From Amycolatopsis roodepoortensis (GTDB lineage: Bacteria > Actinomycetota > Actinomycetes > Mycobacteriales > Pseudonocardiaceae): a stretch of 64,000 bases of DNA. A program made the position numbers and the translations under genes. Each line of letters begins with the position of its first letter. The stretch's first letter is position 1. The DNA lies in the NCBI RefSeq assembly GCF_014873915.1, contig NZ_JADBEJ010000001.1, forward strand, positions 1,054,001-1,118,000, written 5' to 3'. This document shows, in pieces, positions 32,614 to 42,000 of the stretch. A model generated the notes under the pieces. The model made no database searches. It was given only the letters and a program-made list of their open reading frames with translations, and had not been told where the DNA came from.

Positions 32614-34782
32614 GTGGAAGATGTTTCTCCACCACGGAATACGAAAGCGACCCCAGGACCGGCGGACGTGACTGCCCCACTTCCGGACGGCGATGAGTTC
32701 CCCGTATCGCCGGACGCCCCGAAGAGAACTTCATCCTCCGCATCCCCGAAGCGGAAGAACACCGCGCCGAGCCGCGCCACGCTGGCCCGCAAATGGGCCT
32801 ACCTGGTCACCGGTACGGCGTATCTTCCGTATACCCACGCCCAGATCGAAGAGCATTTCGCCGCTCTCCTGGACCAGGTATTCGCGGCGGTGCAAAGTGA
32901 AGACCCCGAGCCCGCGCAGGCCACCGAAGCCGGCGCGCGGCTCGTCGCGCTCAGATGCGTCGGCCCGGACAGCCTCCGCCGGACGATGGAGGTGCTCGGC
33001 AAGGGGCTCTTGCACGAGCCGGAGTTGCAGAGCGTGAAATCGCTCCCCGAACGGGTCCTCCAGGTGCTCGGCGCGCTCGCGGCGGGCTACGGCGAGGCGT
33101 TGCGCGAGAGCATCCAGACCCAGCAAGAGGATCTGAGCCGCACCATGGTCACGCTCGAACGGGAGACCCGGCGTGAGCTGGTGCTGACCCAGGCGCGCTT
33201 CGAGCAGCTCTTCACCGGTTCGGCCACCGGCGTGGCCGTCACCAGGGTCGACGGCCGCGTCCAGCGGGTGAACCCCGCGTTCGCCGAAATGGTGAACCGG
33301 CCCGTCGCCGACCTGACCGGGGTGAACCTCTACGACCTCGTGCACCCGGACGACGCCGACGGCCTGCGCGAGGGCTACCGCAAGCTGCTCGACGGCAAGA
33401 GCCAGCGGCTTGAGCTGTCGCGAAGACTCGTGGCCGAGGACGAGGAACCGACGTGGGCCGGTTTCACCGGCGCCGTCATCCGCGACCCGGCGGGCGAAGC
33501 CCAGCAGTTGATCACCCTGGTCGCCGGCGACACGGACGTCTCCCTGCTGCAGCGGCAGCTGAGCCGTCAGGCCCTGCACGACCCGCTGACCGGCCTGCCG
33601 AACCGGCAGTGCTTCGGCACCCGCCTGGAACGGGCGCTCCGGCACGCCGACCCGTCCTTCGGCGTCACGGTCTACCACCTCGACCTGGACGGTTTCTCCC
33701 TGATCGCGGGCGGGCTCGGCCAGAAACAGAGCGACGACCTGTTGAAGAACGTCGCCGCGAAACTGCGGGCCGTCGTCGGCGGCGAGGACGCGCTCGTCGC
33801 CAGGATCGGCGGCGACGAATTCGGCATCCTCATCCAGAACACCGCGGCCAGCCCGGACGTCGCCACCGTCATCGGCATGATCAACCACGAGCTCGCCGAA
33901 CCGGTCTACCTCGACAGCGGGAGCGGGGTGGCGGTTTCGGCCTGTATCGGGGTCGTGCACCGGCCACCGAGGGACATCGCGCCGAACGAGCTGCTGCGCG
34001 TCTCCGGGATGACGCTGCGCCGGGCGCAGGCCAACGGCTACCGCCAGTGGGCGCTGTCCGACTCCGTCCTCGACACCAGGGAACGGCACGAGTTCGGCCT
34101 GGCCGTCTCCATGGCGGGCGCCTGGGAGACCGGTCAGCTCGAGGTCGGCTTCCGGCCGTTGACGTGGCTGGCGGACAGCAGGCCGGCGGGGATCGAGGCG
34201 AGACTCGCGTGGAACCACCCGCGCCACGGCCGGATCGGTCACGACACCTGCGTCCGCTTCGCCGACGAGACCGGTCTCATCGTGCCGCTGGGCGAATGGC
34301 TCATCCGCACCGCCTGCGAGGAGGCGGACGACCGGCTCCCGATGGTCGTGGGACTGACCCCGCACCAGGCCGCGGACCCCGATCTCGTCGGATCGGTGCG
34401 GACCATCCTGACCACGACCGGACTCGGGCCGTCACGGCTGCGGCTGGGCTTCCCGGCCGGCGCCTTGCTCGCCGAACTCGGCGAAACGGTGGACAACCTG
34501 CATCTCCTCGCCGAGATCGGCGTGGACGCGGAACTGCAGGACTTCGGCGCGGCCGGTGACGTCGTCTGCCTCGTCGACGTGCCCGTGCGGACGGTCCGGA
34601 TCGCGCCCCGGCTGGCGGAGCGGCGGACGGAACCACTGGCGGAACGTTCGCTGCGGAACCTCATCGACACCGCGACGATGGCGGGCGCGACGGTGATCGC
34701 GGACGGGATCGACTCGACCGGTGACGCCGGATGGTGGCAGAACGCCGGTGCCCACATCGGTGCCGGAAGGTATTTCGGTTAG
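32614..34782 (+). CDS. PAS-GGDEF protein with degenerate EAL domain (c-di-GMP signalling)
   Basis: A 722-residue cytoplasmic protein. About 50-190 is an actinobacterial N-terminal region (LARKWAYLVTGTAYLPYTHAQIEEHFAALLDQVF). About 197-320 is a PAS domain (ARFEQLFTGSATGVAVTRVDGRVQRVNPAFAEM). The GGDEF domain begins DPLTGLPNRQCF and keeps GGDEF at 399-403, so cyclase activity is plausible; an RxxD inhibitory site is not evident. The C-terminal EAL domain is degenerate: EAR (528-530) replaces EAL, QDFG replaces DDFG, and the terminal ExE region reads ADGID. It probably makes c-di-GMP and uses the dead EAL part for binding or regulation. The GTG start lacks a clear ribosome site, so the N-terminus is less certain. 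Confidence 0.88.
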   Translation: MEDVSPPRNTKATPGPADVTAPLPDGDEFPVSPDAPKRTSSSASPKRKNTAPSRATLARKWAYLVTGTAYLPYTHAQIEEHFAALLDQVFAAVQSEDPEPAQATEAGARLVALRCVGPDSLRRTMEVLGKGLLHEPELQSVKSLPERVLQVLGALAAGYGEALRESIQTQQEDLSRTMVTLERETRRELVLTQARFEQLFTGSATGVAVTRVDGRVQRVNPAFAEMVNRPVADLTGVNLYDLVHPDDADGLREGYRKLLDGKSQRLELSRRLVAEDEEPTWAGFTGAVIRDPAGEAQQLITLVAGDTDVSLLQRQLSRQALHDPLTGLPNRQCFGTRLERALRHADPSFGVTVYHLDLDGFSLIAGGLGQKQSDDLLKNVAAKLRAVVGGEDALVARIGGDEFGILIQNTAASPDVATVIGMINHELAEPVYLDSGSGVAVSACIGVVHRPPRDIAPNELLRVSGMTLRRAQANGYRQWALSDSVLDTRERHEFGLAVSMAGAWETGQLEVGFRPLTWLADSRPAGIEARLAWNHPRHGRIGHDTCVRFADETGLIVPLGEWLIRTACEEADDRLPMVVGLTPHQAADPDLVGSVRTILTTTGLGPSRLRLGFPAGALLAELGETVDNLHLLAEIGVDAELQDFGAAGDVVCLVDVPVRTVRIAPRLAERRTEPLAERSLRNLIDTATMAGATVIADGIDSTGDAGWWQNAGAHIGAGRYFG

Positions 34783-34786
34783 GCAG

Positions 34787-34890
34787 AACTCGCGTGATCA
34801 GAGGCGTAACTCACGAGTTACGCCTCTGATCACGCGAGTTACGCCTCTGATCACGCGAGTTACGCCTTCAATCACGCGAGTCACGCGTTC
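34787..34890. repeat. 26-bp-arm palindrome extended by a 21-bp tandem repeat
   Basis: Arms 34787-34812 and 34815-34840 are perfectly complementary around AC, starting 4 bp after the PAS-GGDEF stop. The right arm opens a tandem array with unit GAGTTACGCCTCTGATCACG plus C (21 bp) at 34815, 34836 and 34857, the third slightly changed, and a decayed fourth at 34878. It can serve as terminator and may also bind a protein because the period equals two helical turns. Confidence 0.85.
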
Positions 34891-34999
34891 GGTTAGGCCG
34901 TTTGCCGTAGCGGAGCGCGCTAAGTTACCCGAGGGTTGACGTTCGCGGGCGGATTGGGCAACATCCCAGGTCCTCACCCCGCACCTCGGAGGCATGCAC

Positions 35000-36571
35000 A
35001 TGCAGGTAGGCCCGAGGCGTGGCGGGCGTTTCAACGCGCCCGTCGTCGTCTTGAGCCTGTTGCTGGTGATCGCACTCGGCGCCTGGTGGGGCGTGGACTA
35101 TCTGCGGGCACGGTTGGCGGGCAACGGTTGCGACGCGCTGACGCCGGTCGAGATCACCGCGGCACCCGACGTGGCACCGGTGCTCACGCGGCTCGCGAAG
35201 ACCGTGCCGCAGGAAGAATGCTTCAGCGTCAACGTGACCGCGAAGGAGTCGGCCGAGGTCGCCGATCTGCTCGGGACCACCGCCTCCGGCGGGCCCGACG
35301 TCTGGGTTCCCGAGTCGAGCACGATGTTGTCGCAGGCGAGGGACGCCGGCGCGTGGAACCTGCCGGAATCCGGTCAGTCGGTGGCGAATTCCCCGGTGGT
35401 GCTGGGACTTTCCGACGAAACGGCGCGACGGTTCGGCTGGCCGGGAAAAGCTCCCGCTTGGCAGGAGATCCTCGACGGCTCCCCGGTCGGGATCCCGGAC
35501 CCGGCGCGTGATCCGCTCGGCGTCGCCACGCTGCTCGCCCTGCGGAAGCTGACCGAGAAGGAGCCCGATCCGGCCGCGGCCTTCACCGCCGCCATGCGAA
35601 AACTGAACCCCGCGTCGGGGCAGGCCCCGGCGACCGAACAGTCGGTACTCGCACGGAATCTGGTGGCCGTGTATCCCGGTGTCCCGGTGCAGGGGTTCGA
35701 TTACCCGTATGTCGTGCTGCCCAAGGCATCCGAAGCGTCGAGGACCGCGGCGGAACGTTTTCTGCGGCTGCTGCTCGATCCGCTCGCCGGCAGCATCTTC
35801 GCCGACGAGGGATTCCGGGCGCCCAGCGGCCAGTTCGCCGTGCCGCGGGCGCAGGACAGCCGGACCGACCCGGCGCCCCAACCGCCGGGGCCGCCGCCGG
35901 TGGCGGACCTGTATGCCGCGCTCCAGGCTTGGGCGGGGACGAACCTGAGCGCCCGGGTCCAGGTGCTGCTCGACGTCTCCGGTTCGATGGCCGCCGCCGT
36001 GTCGGGGACAGGGAAGAGCCGGATGGAGCTCACGTTGCAGGCCGCGACACAGGGGCTCGGACTCTTCAAACCCTCCACCGAGCTGGGCTTGTGGCTGTTC
36101 TCGACCAAATTGGACGGTGACAAGGACCATCGGGTCCTGTTGCCGATGAAGACGATCGCCGAGCAGAAGTCGTCGGGCGGGGTCGAGCGGCTTCAGGCCG
36201 TGCGGCCGAAGGCCGGCGGCGCGACTGGGCTCTACGATTCGATCCTCGCCGCGTATCAGAACGCCAGGCAGAACTGGAAACCCGGCCGGATCAACCTGGT
36301 CGTCGTCCTCACCGACGGCCGCAACGAGGACAGCGAGACGATCGGGCTGCCGCGGCTGCTGGAGGAACTGGGTAAGCTCCAGGACCCGAGGAAACCGTTG
36401 CCCGTCATCGGGATCGGCATCGGGCCGGATATCGACGCGTCCGAACTGCGGCAGGTTTCCACCGCCACCGGCGGGGATTCGTTCACCACCCCCGATCCGA
36501 GGAAGATCTCGGACGTCTTCTACCAGGCGCTGAGCAAGATCATGTGCCAGCCGCCGACCTGCAAGAATTGA
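35000..36571 (+). CDS. Membrane-anchored solute-binding/von Willebrand factor A hybrid protein
   Basis: A 523-residue protein with one N-terminal membrane helix (about 12-32). Residues 45-275 resemble an extracellular solute-binding fold (VEITAAPDVAPVLTRLA, GPDVWVPESSTML, VVLGLSDETARRFGW, GIPDPARDPLGVATLLAL, FDYPYVVLPKAS). The C-terminal half is a vWA domain with the MIDAS triad DVSGSM (D325, S327, S329), the threonine region GGATGLYD and LTDGRNED. The pair is known in secreted or anchored substrate-binding proteins of actinobacteria. The ATG at 35000 is 7 bp from GGAGG; another ATG six bases upstream is too close. The membrane glycosyltransferase-like gene follows after 8 bp, so it may assist an envelope process. 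Confidence 0.85.
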   Translation: MQVGPRRGGRFNAPVVVLSLLLVIALGAWWGVDYLRARLAGNGCDALTPVEITAAPDVAPVLTRLAKTVPQEECFSVNVTAKESAEVADLLGTTASGGPDVWVPESSTMLSQARDAGAWNLPESGQSVANSPVVLGLSDETARRFGWPGKAPAWQEILDGSPVGIPDPARDPLGVATLLALRKLTEKEPDPAAAFTAAMRKLNPASGQAPATEQSVLARNLVAVYPGVPVQGFDYPYVVLPKASEASRTAAERFLRLLLDPLAGSIFADEGFRAPSGQFAVPRAQDSRTDPAPQPPGPPPVADLYAALQAWAGTNLSARVQVLLDVSGSMAAAVSGTGKSRMELTLQAATQGLGLFKPSTELGLWLFSTKLDGDKDHRVLLPMKTIAEQKSSGGVERLQAVRPKAGGATGLYDSILAAYQNARQNWKPGRINLVVVLTDGRNEDSETIGLPRLLEELGKLQDPRKPLPVIGIGIGPDIDASELRQVSTATGGDSFTTPDPRKISDVFYQALSKIMCQPPTCKN

Positions 36572-36579
36572 GGCGATCC

Positions 36580-38325
36580 GTGCTCCTCCGGGGGAAAAGA
36601 CCTTCGCCGGTCGTGCTCGCCGCGTCGGCCGCCGGCGTGATCCCGTTCGTCCTGCACGCGTGGGCCGCGCTGCGTGGCAGCCTCGCGCAGGACGATTTCG
36701 TCATCACCTACCACGCCGCGAAGTCGGGCCCGTTCGACTTCGGCTACTTCTTCCAGGACTACCACGGCCATCTCGCGCCGGGCGGGTTCCTGCTCGCCGA
36801 CGTGCTGACCGCGTGGGCACCGCTGAACTTCGCCGTGCTGATGGCGCCGGTCCTGCTGATGCAGGCGGCGTCCTCCGTGCTGCTGTGGGCGGTGCTGGTG
36901 CGCTGTTTCGGCCGCCGGTGGGGGATTCTCGTCCCGTTCACGATGTTCACGACGTCGACCTTGCTGCTCGTCCCGACGTTGTGGTGGGCGTACGCCATCC
37001 AGATCGCGCCGGTTCTCCTGGCCGCCACCGCCGCCCTCCACGCGCACGTGCGGTATCTCGCCGACGGCGGGCGCTGGGCGATCGCCACCGTGGCCTGGAC
37101 CGTGTTCGGGCTGGCCTTCTACGAAAAGGCCGTGTTCATCCCGGTGCTTATCGCCGGGATCACCGTGCTGCTCGGGATTTCCTTGCGCCGGCACCTCGTG
37201 CTCATGGGTGTCCTCGCCGCCGTCCTCGCGGGCTACGCCGTCGTTTTCCTGGCCTTGACCACGAGTCAGGTCGGGCAAGGCGGCGGCGCGGTCACGGTCG
37301 GCACGGTCGCGGACATGACCGCCCGGATGCTCGGTGACACCCTCATCCCCGGACTAGTGGGCGGGCCTTGGTCGGGTCCGGGCCCCGGTGCGACGTTCGC
37401 CGCTTCACCCGTGGCGGTGCGGATTCCGCTGCTGCTCCTGGCCGTCGTGGTGCTGGTCGCCGGGATCCGCGTGGGCGGGCTCCGGGCCAGGAAGGCGTGG
37501 CTGCTGCTGGGCTTGGTATTCGTGGCGGACATCGGGCTTTCGGCGGCCACCCGGCTCACCGAGGTCGGCCCGGAACTGGGCAGCGATCCCCGTTACGTCG
37601 CGGACCTGGCGCTCGTCGTCGCGCTGTGTCTCGCTTTCGCCTTTCTCGAGCCCAAACTTCTCGACCGGCCTTCGGATACCGTGCCGTCCACGGCGAAACG
37701 CCCGGTCGCCCTGGCGTTGTGCCTCGCCCTGCTCGCGAGTTCCGCCGTGGGGTTCTCCCGGCTGGCGCCCGGGCTGCGGTTCGACCACTCCCGGGAGTTC
37801 CTCGCCAACGCGCGGGCCTCGATCGAACGGGATCCCGATCTCGTGCTGTTCGACACCGCGGTGCCGAACGACGTCCTGCACGGCTGGTTCGGCGAAAACG
37901 CCCGCACGTCACGGGTGGTGGGCCTGATCCCGGGTTTCCAGTTCGACCAGCCGACGAGCCGGATGTCCCTTTTGGACGATTCGGGTACCGCACGGACGAT
38001 CACCGGGGTGGAGCCGGTTTCCCGCGGCGTGCCCGGCCCGGTGGCGGGCTGCGGGTACACCGTCGGCGAGCAACTGGTCCGCGTTCCGTTGGACACGCCC
38101 GTTCTCGGCCGCTATCTGCTGCGGATCGACTACTTCACCTCGGACGGCGGCGAAGGGTTCGTGGACCGCGACGGCGCCCGTGTGCCGGTGTGGTTCCAGC
38201 CCGGGCTGCACACGATGTACCTGCCTATCGAGGGACTTTTCGACAAGATCGGCTTCCAGTTGTCCGCCAAGGGGGCTCCGGTCTGTCTCGCGAAGGTCGA
38301 CGTCGGCAAGCCGCTCACTCAGTAA
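36580..38325 (+). CDS. Polytopic membrane protein, probable GT-C-type glycosyltransferase
   Basis: A 581-residue membrane protein with 10-12 hydrophobic helices in the first 390 residues and a soluble C-terminal domain (about 400-581). The first outer loop carries an acidic pair (SLAQDDFVITYHA), as expected for lipid-phosphosugar-dependent GT-C enzymes. Later loops contain DHSREF and a beta-rich end (VPLDTPVLGRYLLRIDYFTSDGGEGF). I do not recognise a precise family; a mannosyl- or arabinosyltransferase is likely from type and context. The GTG at 36580 lies 8 bp after the vWA gene; an earlier in-frame GTG at 36544 would overlap it. It converges with the methyltransferase gene (7-bp overlap). 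Confidence 0.75.
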   Translation: MLLRGKRPSPVVLAASAAGVIPFVLHAWAALRGSLAQDDFVITYHAAKSGPFDFGYFFQDYHGHLAPGGFLLADVLTAWAPLNFAVLMAPVLLMQAASSVLLWAVLVRCFGRRWGILVPFTMFTTSTLLLVPTLWWAYAIQIAPVLLAATAALHAHVRYLADGGRWAIATVAWTVFGLAFYEKAVFIPVLIAGITVLLGISLRRHLVLMGVLAAVLAGYAVVFLALTTSQVGQGGGAVTVGTVADMTARMLGDTLIPGLVGGPWSGPGPGATFAASPVAVRIPLLLLAVVVLVAGIRVGGLRARKAWLLLGLVFVADIGLSAATRLTEVGPELGSDPRYVADLALVVALCLAFAFLEPKLLDRPSDTVPSTAKRPVALALCLALLASSAVGFSRLAPGLRFDHSREFLANARASIERDPDLVLFDTAVPNDVLHGWFGENARTSRVVGLIPGFQFDQPTSRMSLLDDSGTARTITGVEPVSRGVPGPVAGCGYTVGEQLVRVPLDTPVLGRYLLRIDYFTSDGGEGFVDRDGARVPVWFQPGLHTMYLPIEGLFDKIGFQLSAKGAPVCLAKVDVGKPLTQ

Positions 38326-39023
38326 GGGTCGTACGGGCTGTCGTGGCCGAAGATCCTCGCGACGGGCGCCAGCCGGAGCCGCAGCAGGATCTTGATCCCG
38401 ACGTTGCGCAGGAACCACGGCATCTGGGCGAGCACGCGCAGTCTGTCCTTCAACGACGGTGGGGAGAGCCGGAACCGCGCCAGCGACGTCGCGCGGTCGA
38501 GATAGGTGTAGCGCCGTCCGAAGAGGACTTTCGCGATCGTGCCGAGGGTGACGCCGATCGACGAAAAACAGTCGTGGACCAGGATTTCCCGGCCGTCGGT
38601 CAGGTTGGAAGACCAGCGCAGGTCGTCCGTGTAGGTCCAGTAGTCGTGTTTTCCGTCGATGTAGAGCAGCTGGATCGGGCGATCCCAGCTCGGGCGGAGC
38701 TTCGTGCTGTACTCCGCCACCAGTTCCACGACGTCCTCGACGCCGGCCTTCCGCAAGTTCGTCTCGAACCGTTGGCGTGTCGGCGATCCGCCGAACAGGC
38801 GGCCGTCGACGAACGGGTCGACGGCGACCACCCGCGCGCCGACCGTGCGGGCAGCACTGGCGAGCACGATCGTCGAACGCCCCTGGTGGCTGCCGATTTC
38901 GACGATGAGGTCGCCCTTGTCCAGGCGGCACGCCGCGTTCCACAAGGACAGGCCCTGCTCCCGCGTCATCCAGCCCTTGACGGGTTCGGCGAGCGACCAC
39001 GCATCTTCGAAACCGTCTGTCAT
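38319..39023 (-). CDS. Class I SAM-dependent methyltransferase (CmcI/TylF-like)
   Basis: A 234-residue protein with IVEIGSHQGRSTIVLASAA (SAM-binding glycine loop), VVAVDPFVDG, LLYIDGKHDYWTYTDDLRWS and LVHDCFSSIGV. The pattern DGxHxYxxxxxDL...HD is that of macrocin O-methyltransferase/cephalosporin-hydroxylase-type methyltransferases, which use a metal bound by these acidic residues and act on sugars or small molecules. The ATG at 39023 was chosen; ATGs further upstream add a few residues. It is divergent from aftD, 40 bp away, and probably modifies an envelope sugar. Confidence 0.8.
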   Translation of the reverse strand: MTDGFEDAWSLAEPVKGWMTREQGLSLWNAACRLDKGDLIVEIGSHQGRSTIVLASAARTVGARVVAVDPFVDGRLFGGSPTRQRFETNLRKAGVEDVVELVAEYSTKLRPSWDRPIQLLYIDGKHDYWTYTDDLRWSSNLTDGREILVHDCFSSIGVTLGTIAKVLFGRRYTYLDRATSLARFRLSPPSLKDRLRVLAQMPWFLRNVGIKILLRLRLAPVARIFGHDSPYDPY

Positions 39024-39063
39024 AGGGCGCATAGTAGCCACGTTTCCGCCTAGTATCTACCGG

Positions 39064-42000
39064 ATGGTAACCCCCGGGGCGCTTGCGAAACGGCCGAGCA
39101 CGTGGATCGTGCTGGCGCTCACCGTGCTGTCCTTTGTGCAGCGTCCCGGCAGGACGACGTTCGACACGAAGCTCGATCTGGCCGTGGATCCGCTCGCCTT
39201 CCTCGGCCGGGCGCTGCACCTGTGGAATCCCCAGGCGACGGCGGGGGAGCTGCAGAACCAGGCGTACGGCTACCTGTTCCCGATGGGACCGTTCTTCGCG
39301 CTGTGCCAGGCGGCCGGGATCCCGGTGTGGATCGCGCAGCGGTTGTGGTGCGCGATCCTGCTCTCGGTCGCCTTCGGTGGCGCCCTCCTGGTGGCCCGCG
39401 CGCTGAAAATAGGGAACGAACGTACTCGGCTGATCGGAGCAGTCGGTTACGCCCTGGCGCCGAGGATGGTCACCGAAATCGGTTCGCTGTCCTCGGAAAT
39501 GCTGCCCGCCGTCCTGTTGCCGTGGGTGCTACTGCCGCTGATCCTCGCCGATCGCATCGGCTCGCCGCGCCGCGCCGCCGGGTTGTCCGCGCTCGCCGTG
39601 CTGTGCATGGGCGGGATCAACGGCGCGATGGTCGTGATGGCGCTGGTGCTCCCGGGATTGTGGCTGCTGACCCGGAAATGGCGGAGCACGCACGTCGCGC
39701 TGGTCATCTGGTGGTTCGTCTTCGTCGTCGGCGTGGTGCTGTGGTGGTTCCTGCCGCTGGTGCTGCTCGGCCAGTACAGCCTGCCGTTCCTCGACTACAT
39801 CGAATCCGCGACCAACACCACGGCGCCGATGTCGTTGTTCGAGGTGCTGCGCGGCACGAACCAGTGGGTCGCCTACGTCGTGCAGGGCACGCCTTGGTGG
39901 CCGTCGGGCTGGGCGCTGATCGACCATCCCGTGCTGATGGCGGCCACCGGGCTGGTGGCCGCGGTGGGGCTGCTCGGCCTCGCGCGGCGTGGCCTGCCGG
40001 AACGGCGTTTCCTGGTGCTCGGCGTCCTGACCGGGCTGACGCTGCTGACCGTCGGCTATGTCGGCACGCTCGACAGCCCGCTGGCGGAATCGGTGCGGCA
40101 TCTGCTCGACGGACCGCTCGCGCCGCTGAGGAACGTCCACAAATTCGAACCGGTGCTGCGACTGCCGTTGATGCTGGCGTTCGTGCACGGCATCACGAGC
40201 GCCGCGCCCGCGCTGCGGCGAAATCTGCGTCCCGCGCTGGGCGCCGTGCTGGTGGTGGCGATGGCCGCGCCGGTGTGGCTGCTGACGTTGCGGCCCGGAC
40301 CGGGCTGGGACGAAGTGCCGGGATATTGGTACGACGCGATGGGTCACGTCGCCAAGGTCGACGCGACGGCGCGCACGCTGTTGCTGCCGGCGACGGGGTT
40401 CGGCGAGTACGACTGGGGCCGCACGGTGGACGAACCGGCGCAGGCCATCGCGGACAGTCCGTGGGCGGTGCGCAACCAGGTCCCGTTGGGTTCGGAGGGC
40501 AACACCCGCCTGATGGACTCCATCGACGCGGCGTTGGCCGACGGCCGAGGGGATCCCGGGCTCGCGGCGCTGCTCGCGCGATCGGGTTACCGGTTCCTGG
40601 TGCTGCGCGGCGACATCGACCGCGCCAAGGTCGGCGCGCCCGATTTCACGACGCTGCGCGCCGGGCTGGCCGGGTCTCCGGGGATCGAGAAATCGGCCCA
40701 GTTCGGGCCGCTGGAGGTCTTCGAGGTGAAACGGCCGGTGCCGCTCGTCACCGCGACGTCCGCGAAGGACGTCCCGACGGTCAGCGGCGGTCCGGAGAAC
40801 CTGCTGCCGCTGATGAACTCCGGGCAGCTCGACCCCGGCACGCCGACGGTACTGACCGGGGACGGCGGTTCGCCGTCCGGGCCGAGGCTGGTCACCGACG
40901 GGCTACGCCGTGCCGAGCGCAACGTCGGCGGCGTGCGGGACAACCTGAGCCAGACGCTGACCGCCGGGGAGTCCGCGCGGCAGCAACGAGCCGCGCTTGA
41001 CGTGTTGCCGTTTCCCGGCGAGCAGCACCAGACCGTGGCCGCCTACCGGGGAATCCGTTCGGTCGACGCGTCGACGGCGGCTTCGTTCGCCGACGCGTTC
41101 GGCGGTTCGGACCCGAGCCACCAGCCGTTCGCCGCACTGGACGGCGATCCGCGCACTGCCTGGCATTCGTCGAGTTTCACCGGTCCGATCGGCGAATGGC
41201 TCGAAGTCGAACTGGATACGCCGAGGCTGGTGAACTCGGTCGATCTCGCGATGGTCGACGACATCCGGGTCGGCTGGCCGGCGACCCGGATCCGGATCAC
41301 CACGGACAACGGTTCCGTCGATCACCAGGTCGTCCGGGGCGCGGGGGCGCACACCTACCCGGCGCCCGCGGGGGTGACGCGCAAGGTGCGGATCACGTTG
41401 CTGTCGCTGGTGGTCGGCAGGCAGGACGGGAACGTCGGGATCTCGGAGCTGAAGATCCCCGATGTCGACCCGCAACGCGCGCTCGAAGTCCCCGCCGACC
41501 TCGGCCCTGGTGCGGCGCCGGGCTTCGCGTTCACGCGGGGCCCGCAACCGCGTTATGCGTGCGTGCCCGATGGAGGGCGCGTCCGCTGCGATGCCAACGT
41601 TGGCCGCGACGGCGAAGAGCCGGACGGGATCCGGAGGCTATTCTCGACGACGTCCAAGAGTGCCTACGAGTTCGGTGGCACCGTGCTGCCCGCCGGCGGC
41701 GGCCGGTTCCCGGTGACCTTGCCCGGCGTGCAGGTTTCGGCGACTTCGCAACTGGGCGGGGATCCCTCGGCGAGCGGATTCGCCGCGGTGGACGGGAATC
41801 CAGCGACCACGTGGCTGCCCGACGTCACCGATCTGCGACCGACGCTGACCCTGGACTGGGCGAAACCCCAGACGATCTCGGGGATCCGCGTCGCCGCCGA
41901 CACGGGCGCGCCCGCGCGGCTGGAACTGACCACCCCGACGTCTAGCCGCTCCGTCGAACTCGACTCCTCCGGCGCGGCGACGTTCCCGCCCTTGGAGACT

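Noticed and set aside
34815-34890. Repeat array considered as a CRISPR
   Set aside because: The 21-bp units are directly adjacent with no spacers and decay quickly; there are no cas genes.
38704-39063. Upstream extension of the aftD frame by 120 codons
   Set aside because: This part lies opposite the methyltransferase gene and lacks membrane or transferase features; the AftD-like protein begins at 39064.
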